A stretch of 64,000 nucleotides of DNA from Candidatus Eisenbacteria bacterium (GCA_016235265.1 JACRLI010000003.1:54882-118881); one strand, 5' to 3'; shown: positions 41,507 through 52,700, counted from the stretch's first letter. Notes: generated from the letters alone by a model not told the origin. Numbers and translations: made by a program.

Positions 41507-43108
41507 TTGATCCGGCACCCGGCCCCCGTCCGCTTCACCGATCCCCAGCAGGTCCTGGAAACCGTCTTTGGGTATCCGGAATTCCGCCCCGGGCAGCGCC
41601 ATATCATTGACTCGGTGCTGGCGGGGCGCGACTGCATCGGCGTGATGCCCACCGGCGCCGGGAAGTCGCTGACCTTCCAGGTGCCGGCCAAGCTGCTGCC
41701 CGGCGCGGTCCTGGTGATCTCCCCGCTCATCTCGCTGATGAAGGACCAGGTGGACGCGCTCACCCGGGTGGGTTTCCGCGCCGCGGTGCTGAATTCGAGC
41801 ATCGACCACGAGGAGAGCCGGAGGCGGATGTCGCAGCTGCGCGCGGGCGAACTGGAGATCGTGTACGTGGCGCCGGAGGGCCTCGAGGGCTCCCTGCGCA
41901 CGCTGATCGCGGGCTGCCGCGTCTCGCTGGTGGTGGTGGACGAAGCGCACTGCATCAGCCAGTGGGGCCATGATTTCCGCCCCGCGTACCGCAGGCTGAG
42001 CGGGCTCAAGAGCGAGCTCGGGGACATCCCGGTGCTGGCGCTCACGGCCACCGCGACCCGCCGGGTGGCGGCGGACATCCTGAAGCAGCTCGGCATGCGC
42101 AAGCCCGAAGGGTACAAAGGCTCGTTCTTCCGGCCCAACCTGCGCATCACCGCGCAGAAGAAGGGCCAGGGGCGGCAGACCCGCCCCGACATCCTCGGGA
42201 TCATCCGGGGCCACCACGGCGAGAGCGGCATCGTGTACTGCCTCAGCCGCAAGGCCGTGGATTCGCTTACCGCGTGGCTCGTCGCTCACGGCGTGCGCGC
42301 GGTGCCCTACCACGCGGGCCTGCCCGACGCGGAGCGCACCCGCAACCAGGACGCCTTCGCACGCGACGAGGCCGACGTGGTCGTGGCCACCGTGGCCTTC
42401 GGGATGGGCATCGACAAGAGCAACGTGCGCTACGTGGTTCACCGCGACATGCCGCGCAGCGTGGAGGCGTGGTACCAGGAGATTGGCCGCGCCGGGCGCG
42501 ACGGCCTGGTGAGCGACTGCGTGCTCATGTACTCGTGGGCGGACGTGGTTTCCTACGAGGCGTTCCTGGGAGAAATCGAGGACCCCTCGGTGCGCGAGGA
42601 GACCCGGCGCAAGACGGTGGAGCTCTTCGAGCTCGCGGAGTGCGGGGTGTGCCGTCACCGCGCGCTGGTGCGCCACTTCGGCGAGGACATCGCCGCCTGC
42701 GGCGAATCCTGCGACGTGTGCCGGGGCACGGGCGTGGCCGAGCTGGTGGCGGCGGCCGGGGCCCTGGGCGCGCCACGGTCCCGGGGTCGGGCGCGCGTGG
42801 CCGTGCCGCCGGGCTCCTCCGGCCGTTCCACACCCTCCGGTGCGGCCGACCCGGGGGAAGAGGCCGATCCCGCGCTCTTCCAGCGCCTCCGAGCGCTGCG
42901 CAAGCGGTTGGCCGACCGCGAAGGCGTGCCCGCCTACATCGTGTTCAGCGACGCCGTGCTGCGCGCCATGGTCGGCCGGCTTCCGGGCACGCCCGACGAG
43001 ATGCTCTCGGTGCCCGGGGTCGGGCCGGCGAAGCTCGAGCGCTACGGCGAGGCGTTTCTGCAGGAACTGCGCGCGGCGGCCGCCGCGGCCGGCACGGACC
43101 TGCCCTAG
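41507..43108 (+). CDS. recQ: RecQ-type ATP-dependent DNA helicase
   Basis: This protein of about 533 residues has the RecQ motifs: FGYPEFRPGQRHII (motif 0), GVMPTGAGKSLTFQ (Walker A, about 46), VVVDEAHCISQWGHDFRP (about 143), ALTATATRRVA, and EIGRAGRDG. A zinc-binding Cys set follows (CGVCRHR, then CGESCDVC), and the C-terminal HRDC domain is at about 465-525. RecQ unwinds DNA during recombination repair. I chose TTG at 41507 after a GGAG box, because earlier ATG and GTG codons give unconserved sequence. The start is uncertain by up to 67 codons. Confidence 0.9.
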   Translation: MIRHPAPVRFTDPQQVLETVFGYPEFRPGQRHIIDSVLAGRDCIGVMPTGAGKSLTFQVPAKLLPGAVLVISPLISLMKDQVDALTRVGFRAAVLNSSIDHEESRRRMSQLRAGELEIVYVAPEGLEGSLRTLIAGCRVSLVVVDEAHCISQWGHDFRPAYRRLSGLKSELGDIPVLALTATATRRVAADILKQLGMRKPEGYKGSFFRPNLRITAQKKGQGRQTRPDILGIIRGHHGESGIVYCLSRKAVDSLTAWLVAHGVRAVPYHAGLPDAERTRNQDAFARDEADVVVATVAFGMGIDKSNVRYVVHRDMPRSVEAWYQEIGRAGRDGLVSDCVLMYSWADVVSYEAFLGEIEDPSVREETRRKTVELFELAECGVCRHRALVRHFGEDIAACGESCDVCRGTGVAELVAAAGALGAPRSRGRARVAVPPGSSGRSTPSGAADPGEEADPALFQRLRALRKRLADREGVPAYIVFSDAVLRAMVGRLPGTPDEMLSVPGVGPAKLERYGEAFLQELRAAAAAAGTDLP

Positions 43109-46100
43109 CGGCCCTCTCCGGGCGGGCGCTTCGGCAGCTTCGACAACAGCACCTCGACCGCCTTCTCGATCTGCTGGTCGCGCCCGGTCGAGATCGCTGC
43201 CGGGTCCGGCTCCACCATGTGCGTGGGCGCCAGGTGCTTGTTTTCCATCATGTCCCCCTGCATGTCCACCAGCCCGACCTCCGGGATGCCGAACACCAGG
43301 TCGCGGTCCTGCAGCCGCTCCCACCACACCGAGGTGCAGGTGCCCGGGACCGGCATCCCCACCGTCTCCCCCAGCCCGAGTTGGGTGTAGGCCATCGGGA
43401 AGCAGTGCGCGTCGGAATAGTTCCCCTCGTTCATCACCACGATGGAAGGCCGGGTCCAGCGTTGCGAGGGCTCCACTCCGATCTGGCGGCCGCGCGGGAC
43501 GTTTCGGGCGTACTCGCGCCCGCTCAGGAACACCGTGAGCGCCTCCACCAGGTTGCCGCCACCGTTGAAGCGGGTGTCCAGGACGATGGCGTCCTTGCCC
43601 ACCGAGCGCCCGAAGATCTCCTCGAAGATCTCGCGATAGGCGCCGTCGTTCATGCCGCGGATATGCGCGTAGCCGATCCGTCCGCCCGACAGCCGTTCCA
43701 CGTCGTCGCGCCGCGCGCGGGTCCAGCGCAGGTACAGCAGCCGCGACTGGGCGCCCCAGGAGACGGGCTTCACCGTTTCCTCCCAGCGCGTGCCGGCCTT
43801 GGGATCGAACAGTGCCAGTCGCACGGGTGCGTCGGCCTTCCGGTTCAGCAGGCGGTACCAGTTCGCGCGCGCGGCGATTCGCGTGCCGTCAATGGACTCG
43901 ATCACCACCCCCGCCTTCACCTTCGTGCCCGCCTGCTGCAGCGGGCCGCCCTCGATCACCTCCAGGATGCGCACGCCGTCGCCGGCATGCGCGGGATCCG
44001 GGAAGAAGCCCAGGGCGGCGGTCTCGTCCCCGTCGGTGCGCGTCGGGCGGTAGCGGCAGCCGGAGTGCGAGGCGTTCAGCTCGCCCTGCATCTCGGAGAT
44101 CAGCTCGGCGAAGTCGCGCGAGTTGTCGATGTAGGGCAGGAAGCGAGCGTAGGCCGCCTTCATGGCCTTCCAGTCCACCCCGTGCATGCCCACGGAGTAG
44201 AACTTCTTGAACGTCTGGCGCCAGCAGTGCTCGAACATGTAGGCGCGCTCGGCGTCCGGATTGAGCTCCATGCGCGCCGTGGCGGCCACCGGCGATGACT
44301 TGCCGGGCTCCAGCTCCACCGTGGAGAGTTTGCCGTCCGCGAGCACGAACGCCTTCTTGCCTTCGCGGTCGAGCCGGAATTCGGCCCCGCGGGCGCCCAG
44401 CTTGGCCACCAGCTTGACCTCCTTCTTGCGCGGCAGGTACTTCCACAGGTCATAGCCCTTCTCGTACCGGGCCAGGTAGTAGAGCGTCTCACCGTCCGGG
44501 GACAGTGCCGCCGAAGCCAGTTCGGCGGAACTGAGCGAGAGGCGCACGATGCGGTCGTCGAGCCCGGACCACTCGATGCTCACCGGGTCGGCGGCTTTCG
44601 GAACGGGCGGCTCGGCTTCCTCCTTTTCCTTCCCGAGCTCCTTCTCCGCGCCCTTCGGCTTGCCCTTTCCCTTCTCGCGCGCCTTCAACTGGTCGAAGGC
44701 GGCTTCGTCCAGCCGGTAGCGGTCAAAGCCCTTCTGGGTGAGGAATGCGGCGTAGACGTCGGATTCCCGCGGATTGCCGGCCTGCGCGCGCAGGCCCTGG
44801 CGGTCGGTCTTCCAGAGCAGGACCTCGCCCTTCATCGCCCATTGCGGCTCCTCGTCCTCGTAGCCGCTGTGCGTCACGTTGACCAGCTTGCCCTCCCCGG
44901 ACACGGGCACCAGGCCGACTTCGGACGACCACCGGGTGGGGCTCAGGAACTGCACCGCCAGCCACTTACCGTCCGGGGACCAGTCGTAGCGCTGGTCGCC
45001 GTCGCTGTAGGAGTAGTTCATGTCGCCCGCCAGCACCACCCGGCTCGCGCCGGTCTTGAGGTTGAGCACCTTGAGCGTGGTGCGCTCCTCCAGGTAGGCG
45101 ATCTCGCTGCCGTCCGGGCTGAAACGCGGCTGGAACGTCTCGGCCCCGGTCTCGAGCACCGGCGATTCCCTGAGTGCCGTGGCGTTGAAGAAGTTCGGTT
45201 CGTTCTTGTCGGCCAGGTCGGTGCGGTAGAGCTTCCAGCTCCCGCCGCGCTCGGAGGCATACAGGAGGCTGCGGCCGTCCGGGGAGAAGCTCACCGAGCG
45301 CTCCTGCTCCGGCGTGCTGGTGAGCCGCCGGGTGGTGCCGTGCTCGGTGGACGCGGTGTAGATCTCGCCGCGGGCCACGAAGGCGATCTCGCTGCCGTCG
45401 GGCGAGACATCGAACTCCGAGATCTGGGACGTGACATCCACGGGCTCCACGGTGCGGTCGCGGCGGTCCGTGGCCACCTGGACCTCCAGGCGGCGGCTCT
45501 CCGGGGCGCCCGCGGGCCGGACCCACAACTCGCCATCGTACGCGTAGCACAGGTCGCCGGTGTTGGAGACGGACAGGAAGCGCACCGGGTGGACCGTGTG
45601 CGTGGTGACCTGCACGGGGTGGGGGTCGTCCGGGTCCAGGCGCCATACGTTGAATGTGCCGCTCTTCTCCGAGAGATAGAACAACGACTTGTCCTCCGGG
45701 CCCCACACCGGCTGCCGGTTGTCGGCGCCGAACGCGGTCAGGCGGGTGTGCCTGTTGGCCGCCACGTCGTAGAGCCACACATCACGGGCGAAGGAGGAAT
45801 TGTCGTGCTTGCGCCACTCCATCTCGAAGCCGCGCTGGTCGGAATACGCGAGACGCGTGCCGGCGCGATTGTAGGATGCGTACTGCGCCGGGGTGCTGAG
45901 CACCGGCTCGGGCATGCCACCGTCCAGGGCGACCTTGTAGAGCTCCGGCTGGGCGTCGTTGGGGAAGCCCACCGCCGTGGCGGCGTCCAGGACCGAGGCG
46001 CTGAACAGCAAGGCCTTGCCGTCGGGAGTGAAGCTGGAGGGCAACTCGTCCGCGGAGTGAAACGTCAGTCGCGTGGCCTCGCCGCCATCGGCGGGCATCG

Positions 46101-46395
46101 CGTAGACGTCGAAGTTCCCGTTGCGGTCCGACGCGAAGGCGATCCTCGAGCCGTCGGGCGACCACACCGGGCGGGTGTTGTGCGCCTCGCTCAGGGTTAG
46201 GGGCACGGCCACGCCCCCGGCGGCCGGCACCTTCCACAGGTTGCCGTGGTAGCTGAAGGCAATCGTGCGCCCGTCGGGCGAGATCGCGGGGTAGCGCAGC
46301 CACAGCGCCTTGTCCGCGGCGACGGCGGCGGTGGCCGTCAGCGCCAGCAGCAACGTGGCGATCCAGGCAGTCCAGGTTCTCCGGCTCGGGCGCAT
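43105..46395 (-). CDS. Tricorn-like protease (S41 family) with N-terminal propeller
   Basis: This 1096-residue protein has a signal peptide (residues 1-26). A WD40/PD40 six- and seven-bladed propeller region follows (about 30-640; repeats such as YPAISPDGRTIAFSYHGNLW and SPDGSRIAFASDRNGN), then a PDZ domain near 790-870 and an S41 peptidase domain. The likely catalytic His lies in GELNASHSG (near 774) and the nucleophile Ser in VVMNEGNYSDAHCFP (near 997). Tricorn degrades peptides released by larger proteases. The signal sequence suggests export, unlike the archaeal cytosolic form. It converges with recQ, sharing the CTAG stop. Confidence 0.92.
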   Translation of the reverse strand: MRPSRRTWTAWIATLLLALTATAAVAADKALWLRYPAISPDGRTIAFSYHGNLWKVPAAGGVAVPLTLSEAHNTRPVWSPDGSRIAFASDRNGNFDVYAMPADGGEATRLTFHSADELPSSFTPDGKALLFSASVLDAATAVGFPNDAQPELYKVALDGGMPEPVLSTPAQYASYNRAGTRLAYSDQRGFEMEWRKHDNSSFARDVWLYDVAANRHTRLTAFGADNRQPVWGPEDKSLFYLSEKSGTFNVWRLDPDDPHPVQVTTHTVHPVRFLSVSNTGDLCYAYDGELWVRPAGAPESRRLEVQVATDRRDRTVEPVDVTSQISEFDVSPDGSEIAFVARGEIYTASTEHGTTRRLTSTPEQERSVSFSPDGRSLLYASERGGSWKLYRTDLADKNEPNFFNATALRESPVLETGAETFQPRFSPDGSEIAYLEERTTLKVLNLKTGASRVVLAGDMNYSYSDGDQRYDWSPDGKWLAVQFLSPTRWSSEVGLVPVSGEGKLVNVTHSGYEDEEPQWAMKGEVLLWKTDRQGLRAQAGNPRESDVYAAFLTQKGFDRYRLDEAAFDQLKAREKGKGKPKGAEKELGKEKEEAEPPVPKAADPVSIEWSGLDDRIVRLSLSSAELASAALSPDGETLYYLARYEKGYDLWKYLPRKKEVKLVAKLGARGAEFRLDREGKKAFVLADGKLSTVELEPGKSSPVAATARMELNPDAERAYMFEHCWRQTFKKFYSVGMHGVDWKAMKAAYARFLPYIDNSRDFAELISEMQGELNASHSGCRYRPTRTDGDETAALGFFPDPAHAGDGVRILEVIEGGPLQQAGTKVKAGVVIESIDGTRIAARANWYRLLNRKADAPVRLALFDPKAGTRWEETVKPVSWGAQSRLLYLRWTRARRDDVERLSGGRIGYAHIRGMNDGAYREIFEEIFGRSVGKDAIVLDTRFNGGGNLVEALTVFLSGREYARNVPRGRQIGVEPSQRWTRPSIVVMNEGNYSDAHCFPMAYTQLGLGETVGMPVPGTCTSVWWERLQDRDLVFGIPEVGLVDMQGDMMENKHLAPTHMVEPDPAAISTGRDQQIEKAVEVLLSKLPKRPPGEGR

Positions 46396-46691
46396 CCAGG
46401 TTCCTCCCCTTCACAGTTATCCCCGTGGCCCTGTGGGCCCAGTGGAACACAGGCGACAAGCAGGGCGAGGCTACGTCCGCAGGGTGGGGCGCCGCAAGAG
46501 GCTCTGCGGGGCCGTGCGGGGTTGGCGGAAGTTCCCGTGGGTTGTCGGGAGCCTCTGCGGGAATTCCCGCGGATCCTGCGATCTGCGGACGCGGGCCGGG
46601 TATCAGGCGGTCCCGGGCCCCCACCTGTTTGGCCAGGCCCGGGAACGGCCCCATCGAAACCCGGACCGGCCCCAACCCGCCGCCGCGCAGG

Positions 46692-47400
46692 ATGCGCGGC
46701 CCCCATCCCCTACGTTACAGTCGCGAAGCCCTGCTCACCACCGTGGAGCGGCCGCCGCTGAGTCTCAGCCTGGACCGGGGCGTGAAGCAGACCTTCGGGG
46801 CGAACTTCCGCACCCAGATCCTGCTCACGGACCCCTACGATCCGCCGCACACGGTGCACGTGCACTTCGACCAGGCGATGGCGCACTTCGGGATGTTCGT
46901 GCAGACCACGTCCGCGGACGGCTCGCTCCTGATCACGGACACCTTGCGCCTCGTCGTGTCGTCGGACCCTGACCACGACGGGAGCGTGGAGCTGCTGCAA
47001 GTGGACCAGCCCATGACGCTGGGTCTCAACGAATACGTGGGAGTGGATGTCCCCAGCGGGTTTACGGATGTGGCGGTGATTCCGTTGGGGGGGATGACGG
47101 AGGCCTTCCTGAGCGATCGGTTCGTCAGCCTGCCCTGGGTGGCGCCGGCGGACGTGCCGGCGCGCGGCGGGCCGGCGGCACTGGCGGTGGGACTGCCCTC
47201 CCCCAGCCCCATGCGGAAGTCGGTCTCGTTGCGTTTCCAGCTCCTGGCCGCCGGTACTGCCGCGGTGGCGGTGCACGCCGCGGACGGCCGGAGGGTACGC
47301 CTGCTGTGGGAGGGCGCCGCCGAGGCCGGGCCGCACACCGCGACCTGGGACGGGCGCAACGAGTCCGGCGCGCGAGTGGGGCGCCCGGGGGTCCCGGGCG
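46692..47400 (+). pseudogene. Remnant of a FlgD-Ig-type surface protein gene
   Basis: The reading frame from about 46744 to 47380 encodes protein-like sequence: SLSLDRGVKQTFGANF, HVHFDQAMAHFGMFVQ, DVPSGFTDVAVIPLGGMTEA, then a FlgD-Ig start (VGLPSPSPMRKSVSLRFQLL, HTATWDGRNESGARVG). The domain should end with a G-x-Y-F-x-R-L strand, but after GARVG the frame turns to unrelated sequence, and a partial match (APGGPGRLARC) lies in another frame. There is no signal peptide or good start and the 5' side is missing. I read it as a gene decayed at both ends. Upstream, 46396-46691 holds no supported feature. Confidence 0.6.
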
Positions 47401-47438
47401 CCTCGCGCGCTGCCGCAGTGCGGTTCTCGTGGCCCGAT

Positions 47439-48413
47439 CTAGGCCGCGACGCTCTCCCCCGGCTCGAACGGTTCGTCCGCGCCACGCACCTCGAGGTGCC
47501 GCACGATCGCCTCGCTCAGCGGGCGGGCCGACTCGGCCAGCGTGATGGGGATCGGCGCCTCGCAGGCGCCACAGAACACCGGCTCCACCTGGAACGAGCG
47601 CTGGATCAGCTCCCTCCATGTGCCCAACTCCGCCACCTCCTGGCACGATGCGCACTTCACCCGGGCGGGCTTCGCCAGGCGCGACGCCAGTTCGCGGGCG
47701 GCCCGCTGCTTCTCGGGCATCTCGATGCGGTCCCGGTACCAGCGGCGATAGTGGTGGCGCGCCCACTCGCGGTCCACCCAGCCGGTGATCATCCCCGAGA
47801 GCCCCACCTTGGTCTCGGGGTTCACCGTGGCCATGAAGATGTGCCCCAGGACCAGCGGCAGGCCCATGATGGCCACCCCCAGGTGCGCCAGGTAGGCCAG
47901 CGCAGCCGAGCCGGGCAGCCACACCAGGATCCCGGTGACGATGTAGAACGGGTAGGTGGACTGCACCATCATGAAGTTGAGCTTCTCGGCGGCGTTGAAC
48001 TTGCCCTGCTCCGGCAGCTTCACGCGCGGGTCCATGGCGTAGCGGGGAAACAGCACCAGCCAGCGGAAGTCGTCCTTCCGCCAGGTCCACCCCTCGCGCA
48101 TGTTCTCGAGGTGCATGCGCCAGTCGCGGATTCCGCGCAGCAGCGCCAGCGGCGGCAGAACCACCAGGGCCACGCCGACGCCGCGGTGCAGCAGGGCGAA
48201 CGCATTCTTGAAATGGCGGGGCGAGGGCTCGGCGTAGAGGACCGCCATTCCCAGGGCCGTGGCGTAGAGCAGCACGAACGGGATGGCGAGCGCCCAGTGC
48301 AGCAGGCGTTCGGCAGTCAGAAAGCGAAGGATGGTGGGGCTTTGCCGGACAGGTCCGGGACGGGCGCCGGCCTCGACCGGCACGGCCGTTCCCGTTTCGT
48401 GGTGCGGCTCCAT
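47439..48413 (-). CDS. Formate-dehydrogenase-gamma-like cytochrome b with C-terminal CxxC zinc-ribbon-like region
   Basis: This 324-residue protein has four transmembrane helices, the first near 35-60 (ERLLHWALAIPFVLLYATAL). Candidate haem His residues lie in LLHRGVGVAL and LGHIFMATVNPETK, as in FdnI-type di-haem cytochromes. After the membrane part, KCASCQEV and VFCGACEAPI give two CxxC pairs (about 250-285), probably a zinc ribbon. It would pass electrons between quinone and a partner dehydrogenase. None is encoded nearby. Confidence 0.78.
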   Translation of the reverse strand: MEPHHETGTAVPVEAGARPGPVRQSPTILRFLTAERLLHWALAIPFVLLYATALGMAVLYAEPSPRHFKNAFALLHRGVGVALVVLPPLALLRGIRDWRMHLENMREGWTWRKDDFRWLVLFPRYAMDPRVKLPEQGKFNAAEKLNFMMVQSTYPFYIVTGILVWLPGSAALAYLAHLGVAIMGLPLVLGHIFMATVNPETKVGLSGMITGWVDREWARHHYRRWYRDRIEMPEKQRAARELASRLAKPARVKCASCQEVAELGTWRELIQRSFQVEPVFCGACEAPIPITLAESARPLSEAIVRHLEVRGADEPFEPGESVAA

Positions 48414-48709
48414 GGATGTGACCTCCCTCGGGGGATTTCGACCATTTGGATGCGGAACTTGATAGGGGGAGTTCAGAAATATGGGGGCGACCCGTGGGGG
48501 GTTGAGGCGGCGGAGAGCATTCTTCCGGTCCGGGGGCTACTGCCTGCGGTCACAGCGACTTCCGGCCCGGCCCGCATCCATCACCTGACCGGTGCAGGAT
48601 AGCACGATGCAGCGGCGGATGGGGGGGAATTGAGGGACTGGGGATTGCGGTACTGAATTCCCGCACGGCAGCCGCGTCTCGCGCGCCCGGCACGCCGCCA
48701 CCGGCCGGC

Positions 48710-49657
48710 CTATCCCGGCGGGATGCGGTCCTTGTTCGCCGCCAGCCACTGTTCGAACGTCTGCAACTGCGGGTTGAGCGCCCGGCTGAGTGCGACATCC
48801 CGCGCGCCGCAGTAGACCTTCTCGAAATCGGCCTTGAACTGGAACATGTTGCCCATTTCCTCCGCTCCGGGGAAGCCGAACGAGCGGTACACGTCCGGGG
48901 GCACCGCGCTGTAGAACACCTCCTGGCCGAGCGCCTTCGAGAGCGCCGCCGCCATCTGGGCCCCGGTCAGGTGCTCCCCGGCGATGCCCACGGTCTTCCC
49001 GATGAACTCCGGGCCGCGCTTGAAGAGGCCGTGGGCGCACTTCCCGATGTCCTCGGCGCCGATCCCCGGGAGCTTCTTCTCCCCCATCGGCAGCACGAAC
49101 TGCAGGCGTCCATCCGGCCCCGGCTTCGGGCCCATTCCGAAGTGGATGAGGTTGTCCCAGTAGAAGGAGGTCAGCAGGAAGGTCGTGGGCACGCCGAGGT
49201 CCCGGAAGTGCTGGTCCGCTTCCGCCTTGGCGTCGAAGTGCACCACCTTGTACTTCCCGTGGAGCGTGGGCATGCGGTCGTCGGTCAGCGGGATCCACCG
49301 GCGCGTGTCCTCGAAGGTGGACCAGATGACATGTTTCACGCCCGCCGCGCGGGCCGCCTGGGCCATCCCCAGCGCCTGGGTCGTCTCCTTCTCAGCCGAC
49401 AGATGCTCCCAGAAGAACGTGACGCAGAAGGCCCCGTGGGCGCCCTGGTACGCTCTCTTCACGCTCTCGAAGTCGTCCAGGTCCGCCGCGACCACCTCGG
49501 CGCCGAGCCCGGCGAGCTGCCTGGCGTTCGCGGAGTTTGGATTGCGGGCCAGGGCCCGCACGGCGAATTCGCTGTCCGGGTCGGAGAGGATGGCCCGGGC
49601 CAGCCCGCCCCCCTGCGCGCCGGTGGCACCGGCGATCGCGATGATCTTCTTCTGCAT
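48710..49657 (-). CDS. NmrA-like NAD(P)-binding protein
   Basis: This 315-residue atypical short-chain dehydrogenase-like protein has the NAD(P)-binding motif AIAGATGAQGGGLARAIL (about 7-24), then FAVRALARNPNS, VKRAYQGAHGAFCVTFFWEH and a VIWSTFEDTR segment. It ends near EQWLAANKDRIPPG. NmrA-like proteins sense redox state or reduce quinones, but lack the full catalytic Tyr-Lys set. It is separated from the upstream sensor kinase gene by 120 bases. Confidence 0.85.
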   Translation of the reverse strand: MQKKIIAIAGATGAQGGGLARAILSDPDSEFAVRALARNPNSANARQLAGLGAEVVAADLDDFESVKRAYQGAHGAFCVTFFWEHLSAEKETTQALGMAQAARAAGVKHVIWSTFEDTRRWIPLTDDRMPTLHGKYKVVHFDAKAEADQHFRDLGVPTTFLLTSFYWDNLIHFGMGPKPGPDGRLQFVLPMGEKKLPGIGAEDIGKCAHGLFKRGPEFIGKTVGIAGEHLTGAQMAAALSKALGQEVFYSAVPPDVYRSFGFPGAEEMGNMFQFKADFEKVYCGARDVALSRALNPQLQTFEQWLAANKDRIPPG

Positions 49658-49777
49658 GGGTTGGGTTCTCCGTGTCGCATGCGCCGGGGTCTCCGGCTGA
49701 GCCGGCGGCCGTGTCTGGAGTGAGGCTACCGCGATTGACTGGTGGTTGGATGCGCGGGAAGGCGAGCGGGTTGCGCC

Positions 49778-52700
49778 TCAGGCGGCCTTGAGCTTCGCGA
49801 CCGCCCGGCGGAGCATGGCGATGCTGACCGGCTTGCTGAGGACCAGGTCCACGTGCTCCGGCTTCTCGCCCCGGGCGGACATCAGCTCCCCGAAGCCCGT
49901 GAGCAGGATCACCGGGGTGCCGGGCCGGAACAGCTTGACGGCCGCGGCCAGCTGGTCGCCGCTCATGCGCGGCATGGCGCGGTCCATCACCACGAGGTCG
50001 AACTCTCCGGCGTGGAACTTGCGGAGACCTTCCGCTCCGTCCGAGGCGGTGTCCACCGTGTGGTGGTCCTCTTCGAGGTAGCCGGTGACGAACCTCAACA
50101 CGTTCGGCTCGTCGTCCACGAGCAGGATGTGCAGCGGCGGGACTGGTTTGTCGGTCCACGCTTCCACTTCGGCTGCCGGCTCGATGCCCTGGAGGGGCAG
50201 GCGCACCAGGAAACGGGTGCCTTCGCCCGGGCGGCTCTCGATGTCCACCGTGCCGCCGTGGCGCTGGACGATTCCGTAGACCATCGGCAGCCCCAGCCCC
50301 GTGCCGCGTTCCCCCTTGGTGGTGAAGAAAGGCTCCAGGCAGCGACGGCGCACCTCGTCGGACATCCCATGGCCGGTATCGCGCACTTCCAGCAGCACGC
50401 GCTCGCCCTCCAGCCGCGTGCGCAGGGTGAGCCGGCCGCCCTCGGGCATGGAGTCCACGGCGTTGAATATCAGGTTTGTGAGCAACTCGCGCAGGTCGGA
50501 GTCGCTGCCGGGGATCTGCGGCAGCGGTCCCAGGTCCTTCACGATCTCGATGGTCGCGCCGCGCGCCAGCGCCTCACCCTTCCACTTGGGCTGCGTGAGT
50601 CCGAGCCCCTGCTCCACCACGTCGTTCAGCGAGATGCTGGGGAACACCTCGCCGTGCTCGCGCGGCCGGTAAAACTCGCGCAGGCGGCTCACGATCGTGC
50701 CCGCGTCCTTCGCGGCGGTGTGAATGGTGTCCAGGTAGTCCAGCGTCTTCTCCCGGTCGTCCAGGAGGGCCGGCTTGCGCAACAGGATCTCCGTGAAGCC
50801 CAGGATGGGAGCCAGGGAGTTGTTGAAGTCGTGACTGATGCCGCTGGCCATCTGCCCCAGCGCGCGCAGTCGTTCCTGCTCGATGAGGCTGCTCTGGGCG
50901 CGCTGCAGGTCCTCCAGCGCCTGGGCCAGCTTCGCGTTGGCCGCCTCGAGCGCCACCTTGGAGCGGGTGCGCTCTTCCAGCTGGAGCTTGAGGCCGCGGA
51001 CCCGGCGGCGGTACAGGGCGAGCGCCAGCGCCAGCGCGACGAGCGCCGCCAGGGCACGGAACCACCAGGTCTGGTGGTAGTGCGGCCGCAGCTGGAGGTC
51101 CAGGTCGGCGCCGCGCTCGTTCCACAGACCGTCGTTGTTGCACGCCGTGACGTGGAAACGGTACCTGCCCGGCGGCAGGTTGGTGTAGTACGCGACGCGC
51201 CGGTTGCCTGCCTCGACCCAGGTGCGGTCGAACCCCTCCAGCCGGTAACGGAAACGCACCTTCTCCGGCGAGAGGAAGCTCAGCCCGGCGTAGTGCACTT
51301 CCAGCTCGCCGCGTCCCGGGGCGATCACCGTGGTTTGGGAGCGGGGAACGTCCTTGCGGTCGGCGCGCACCCTCTCGATGAGGACCGACGGACGCGTGCC
51401 GTTGAGCGGCGTGTGATCCGGATCGAGCACCGCCACGCCGCCCAGGGTCGCGAACCAGATCCGCCCGTCCCGGGTGCGCGTGACCGCGGGGGAACCGGAG
51501 TTGCATTCGTGCACCCGCATGCCGTCGGCCTCGTCGTAGGCGGTGCAGGTCACGCTCCCCCGCCGTCCGTCGGCGAACGCGTCCAGGTCCTTCCGCGGGA
51601 CGGAGAACACCCCGTTGTTGCAGCTCATCCAGAACCGGCCGGCGGTGTCCTCGGCGATCCCGTAGACCATGTCGTCGAAGAGGCCGCAGCCGGTGCCCAG
51701 GGTCACGAACCGGCCGTCCTTGAAGCGCGACAGCCCGCCGCCGAAGGTGCCGAACCACAGCGTGCCATCCGCGTCCTCCAGCACGCTGCCGACGGCGTCG
51801 GCGGCCAGGCCGTCGGCGGGGCGGAAGTGCCGGAAGCGATCGCCGTCGAAGCTGGCCAGGCCCCCGCCCATCGTCCCCACCCACATGGTGCCGCGCCGGT
51901 CCTCGTGAATACAGCGGACCCGGCCGTTGCCCACGCTGTCGCGCGAGCCGTAGTGCGCCACGAAGCGGCCCTGCCGCATCACGTCCACGCCCCCGCCGTT
52001 GGTGCCCACCCACACATCCCCGTTCCGTCGCACGCACAAGGCGAACACGCCCTGCTGGGACAGGCCGTCCTTCACCCCCCAGTTGCGGAAGCGCCGGCCG
52101 TCGAAGTGCGAGAGGCCGGTGCCCATCAGGCCGATCCAGATTCCGCCGCGGCGGTCGTCGGCGAGGGCGTTGATGACCTCCCCGGGCAGGCCCTCCTTCT
52201 TCGTGTAGCTGGTGATCTTGCCGTCGCGGAGGCGCGCCAGGCCCCCGCCCCAGGTGCCGATCCACACGGAGCCGTCGGGTGTTTCGCAGATGGGGCCGAT
52301 CTCGTCGCGGCCGAGGCCGTCCGAGGTGGTCAGGGGCACGAATTTCCCGTCCATCACTCGCGTCAGCCCGCCACCCTGGGTGCCGACCCACAGGCTGCCC
52401 TCGCGGTCCTCGCACATGGAGAGGATGTTGGCGGAATGCAGCGTCGAGGCGGTGGTCAGGGCAGCGATGCGCCCGTCGCGCAGGCGGCACAGGCCCATGT
52501 CCGTCGCGAGCCAGAGATTGCCGTCGTGGTCCTCCAGGAAGCCGCCCACCATGAGCCCCGGCAGCCCGTCCGGGCGGCCATACTGTCGGCGGACACGCCC
52601 CCCCTCGAGCACGAAGGCCCCGGTGCCTGCTGTGCCGACCCAGAGGGCGCCTTTCCGGTCGCGGTACAGCGCCGTGATGGTGGAGTCCTTCAGGTCGCGG

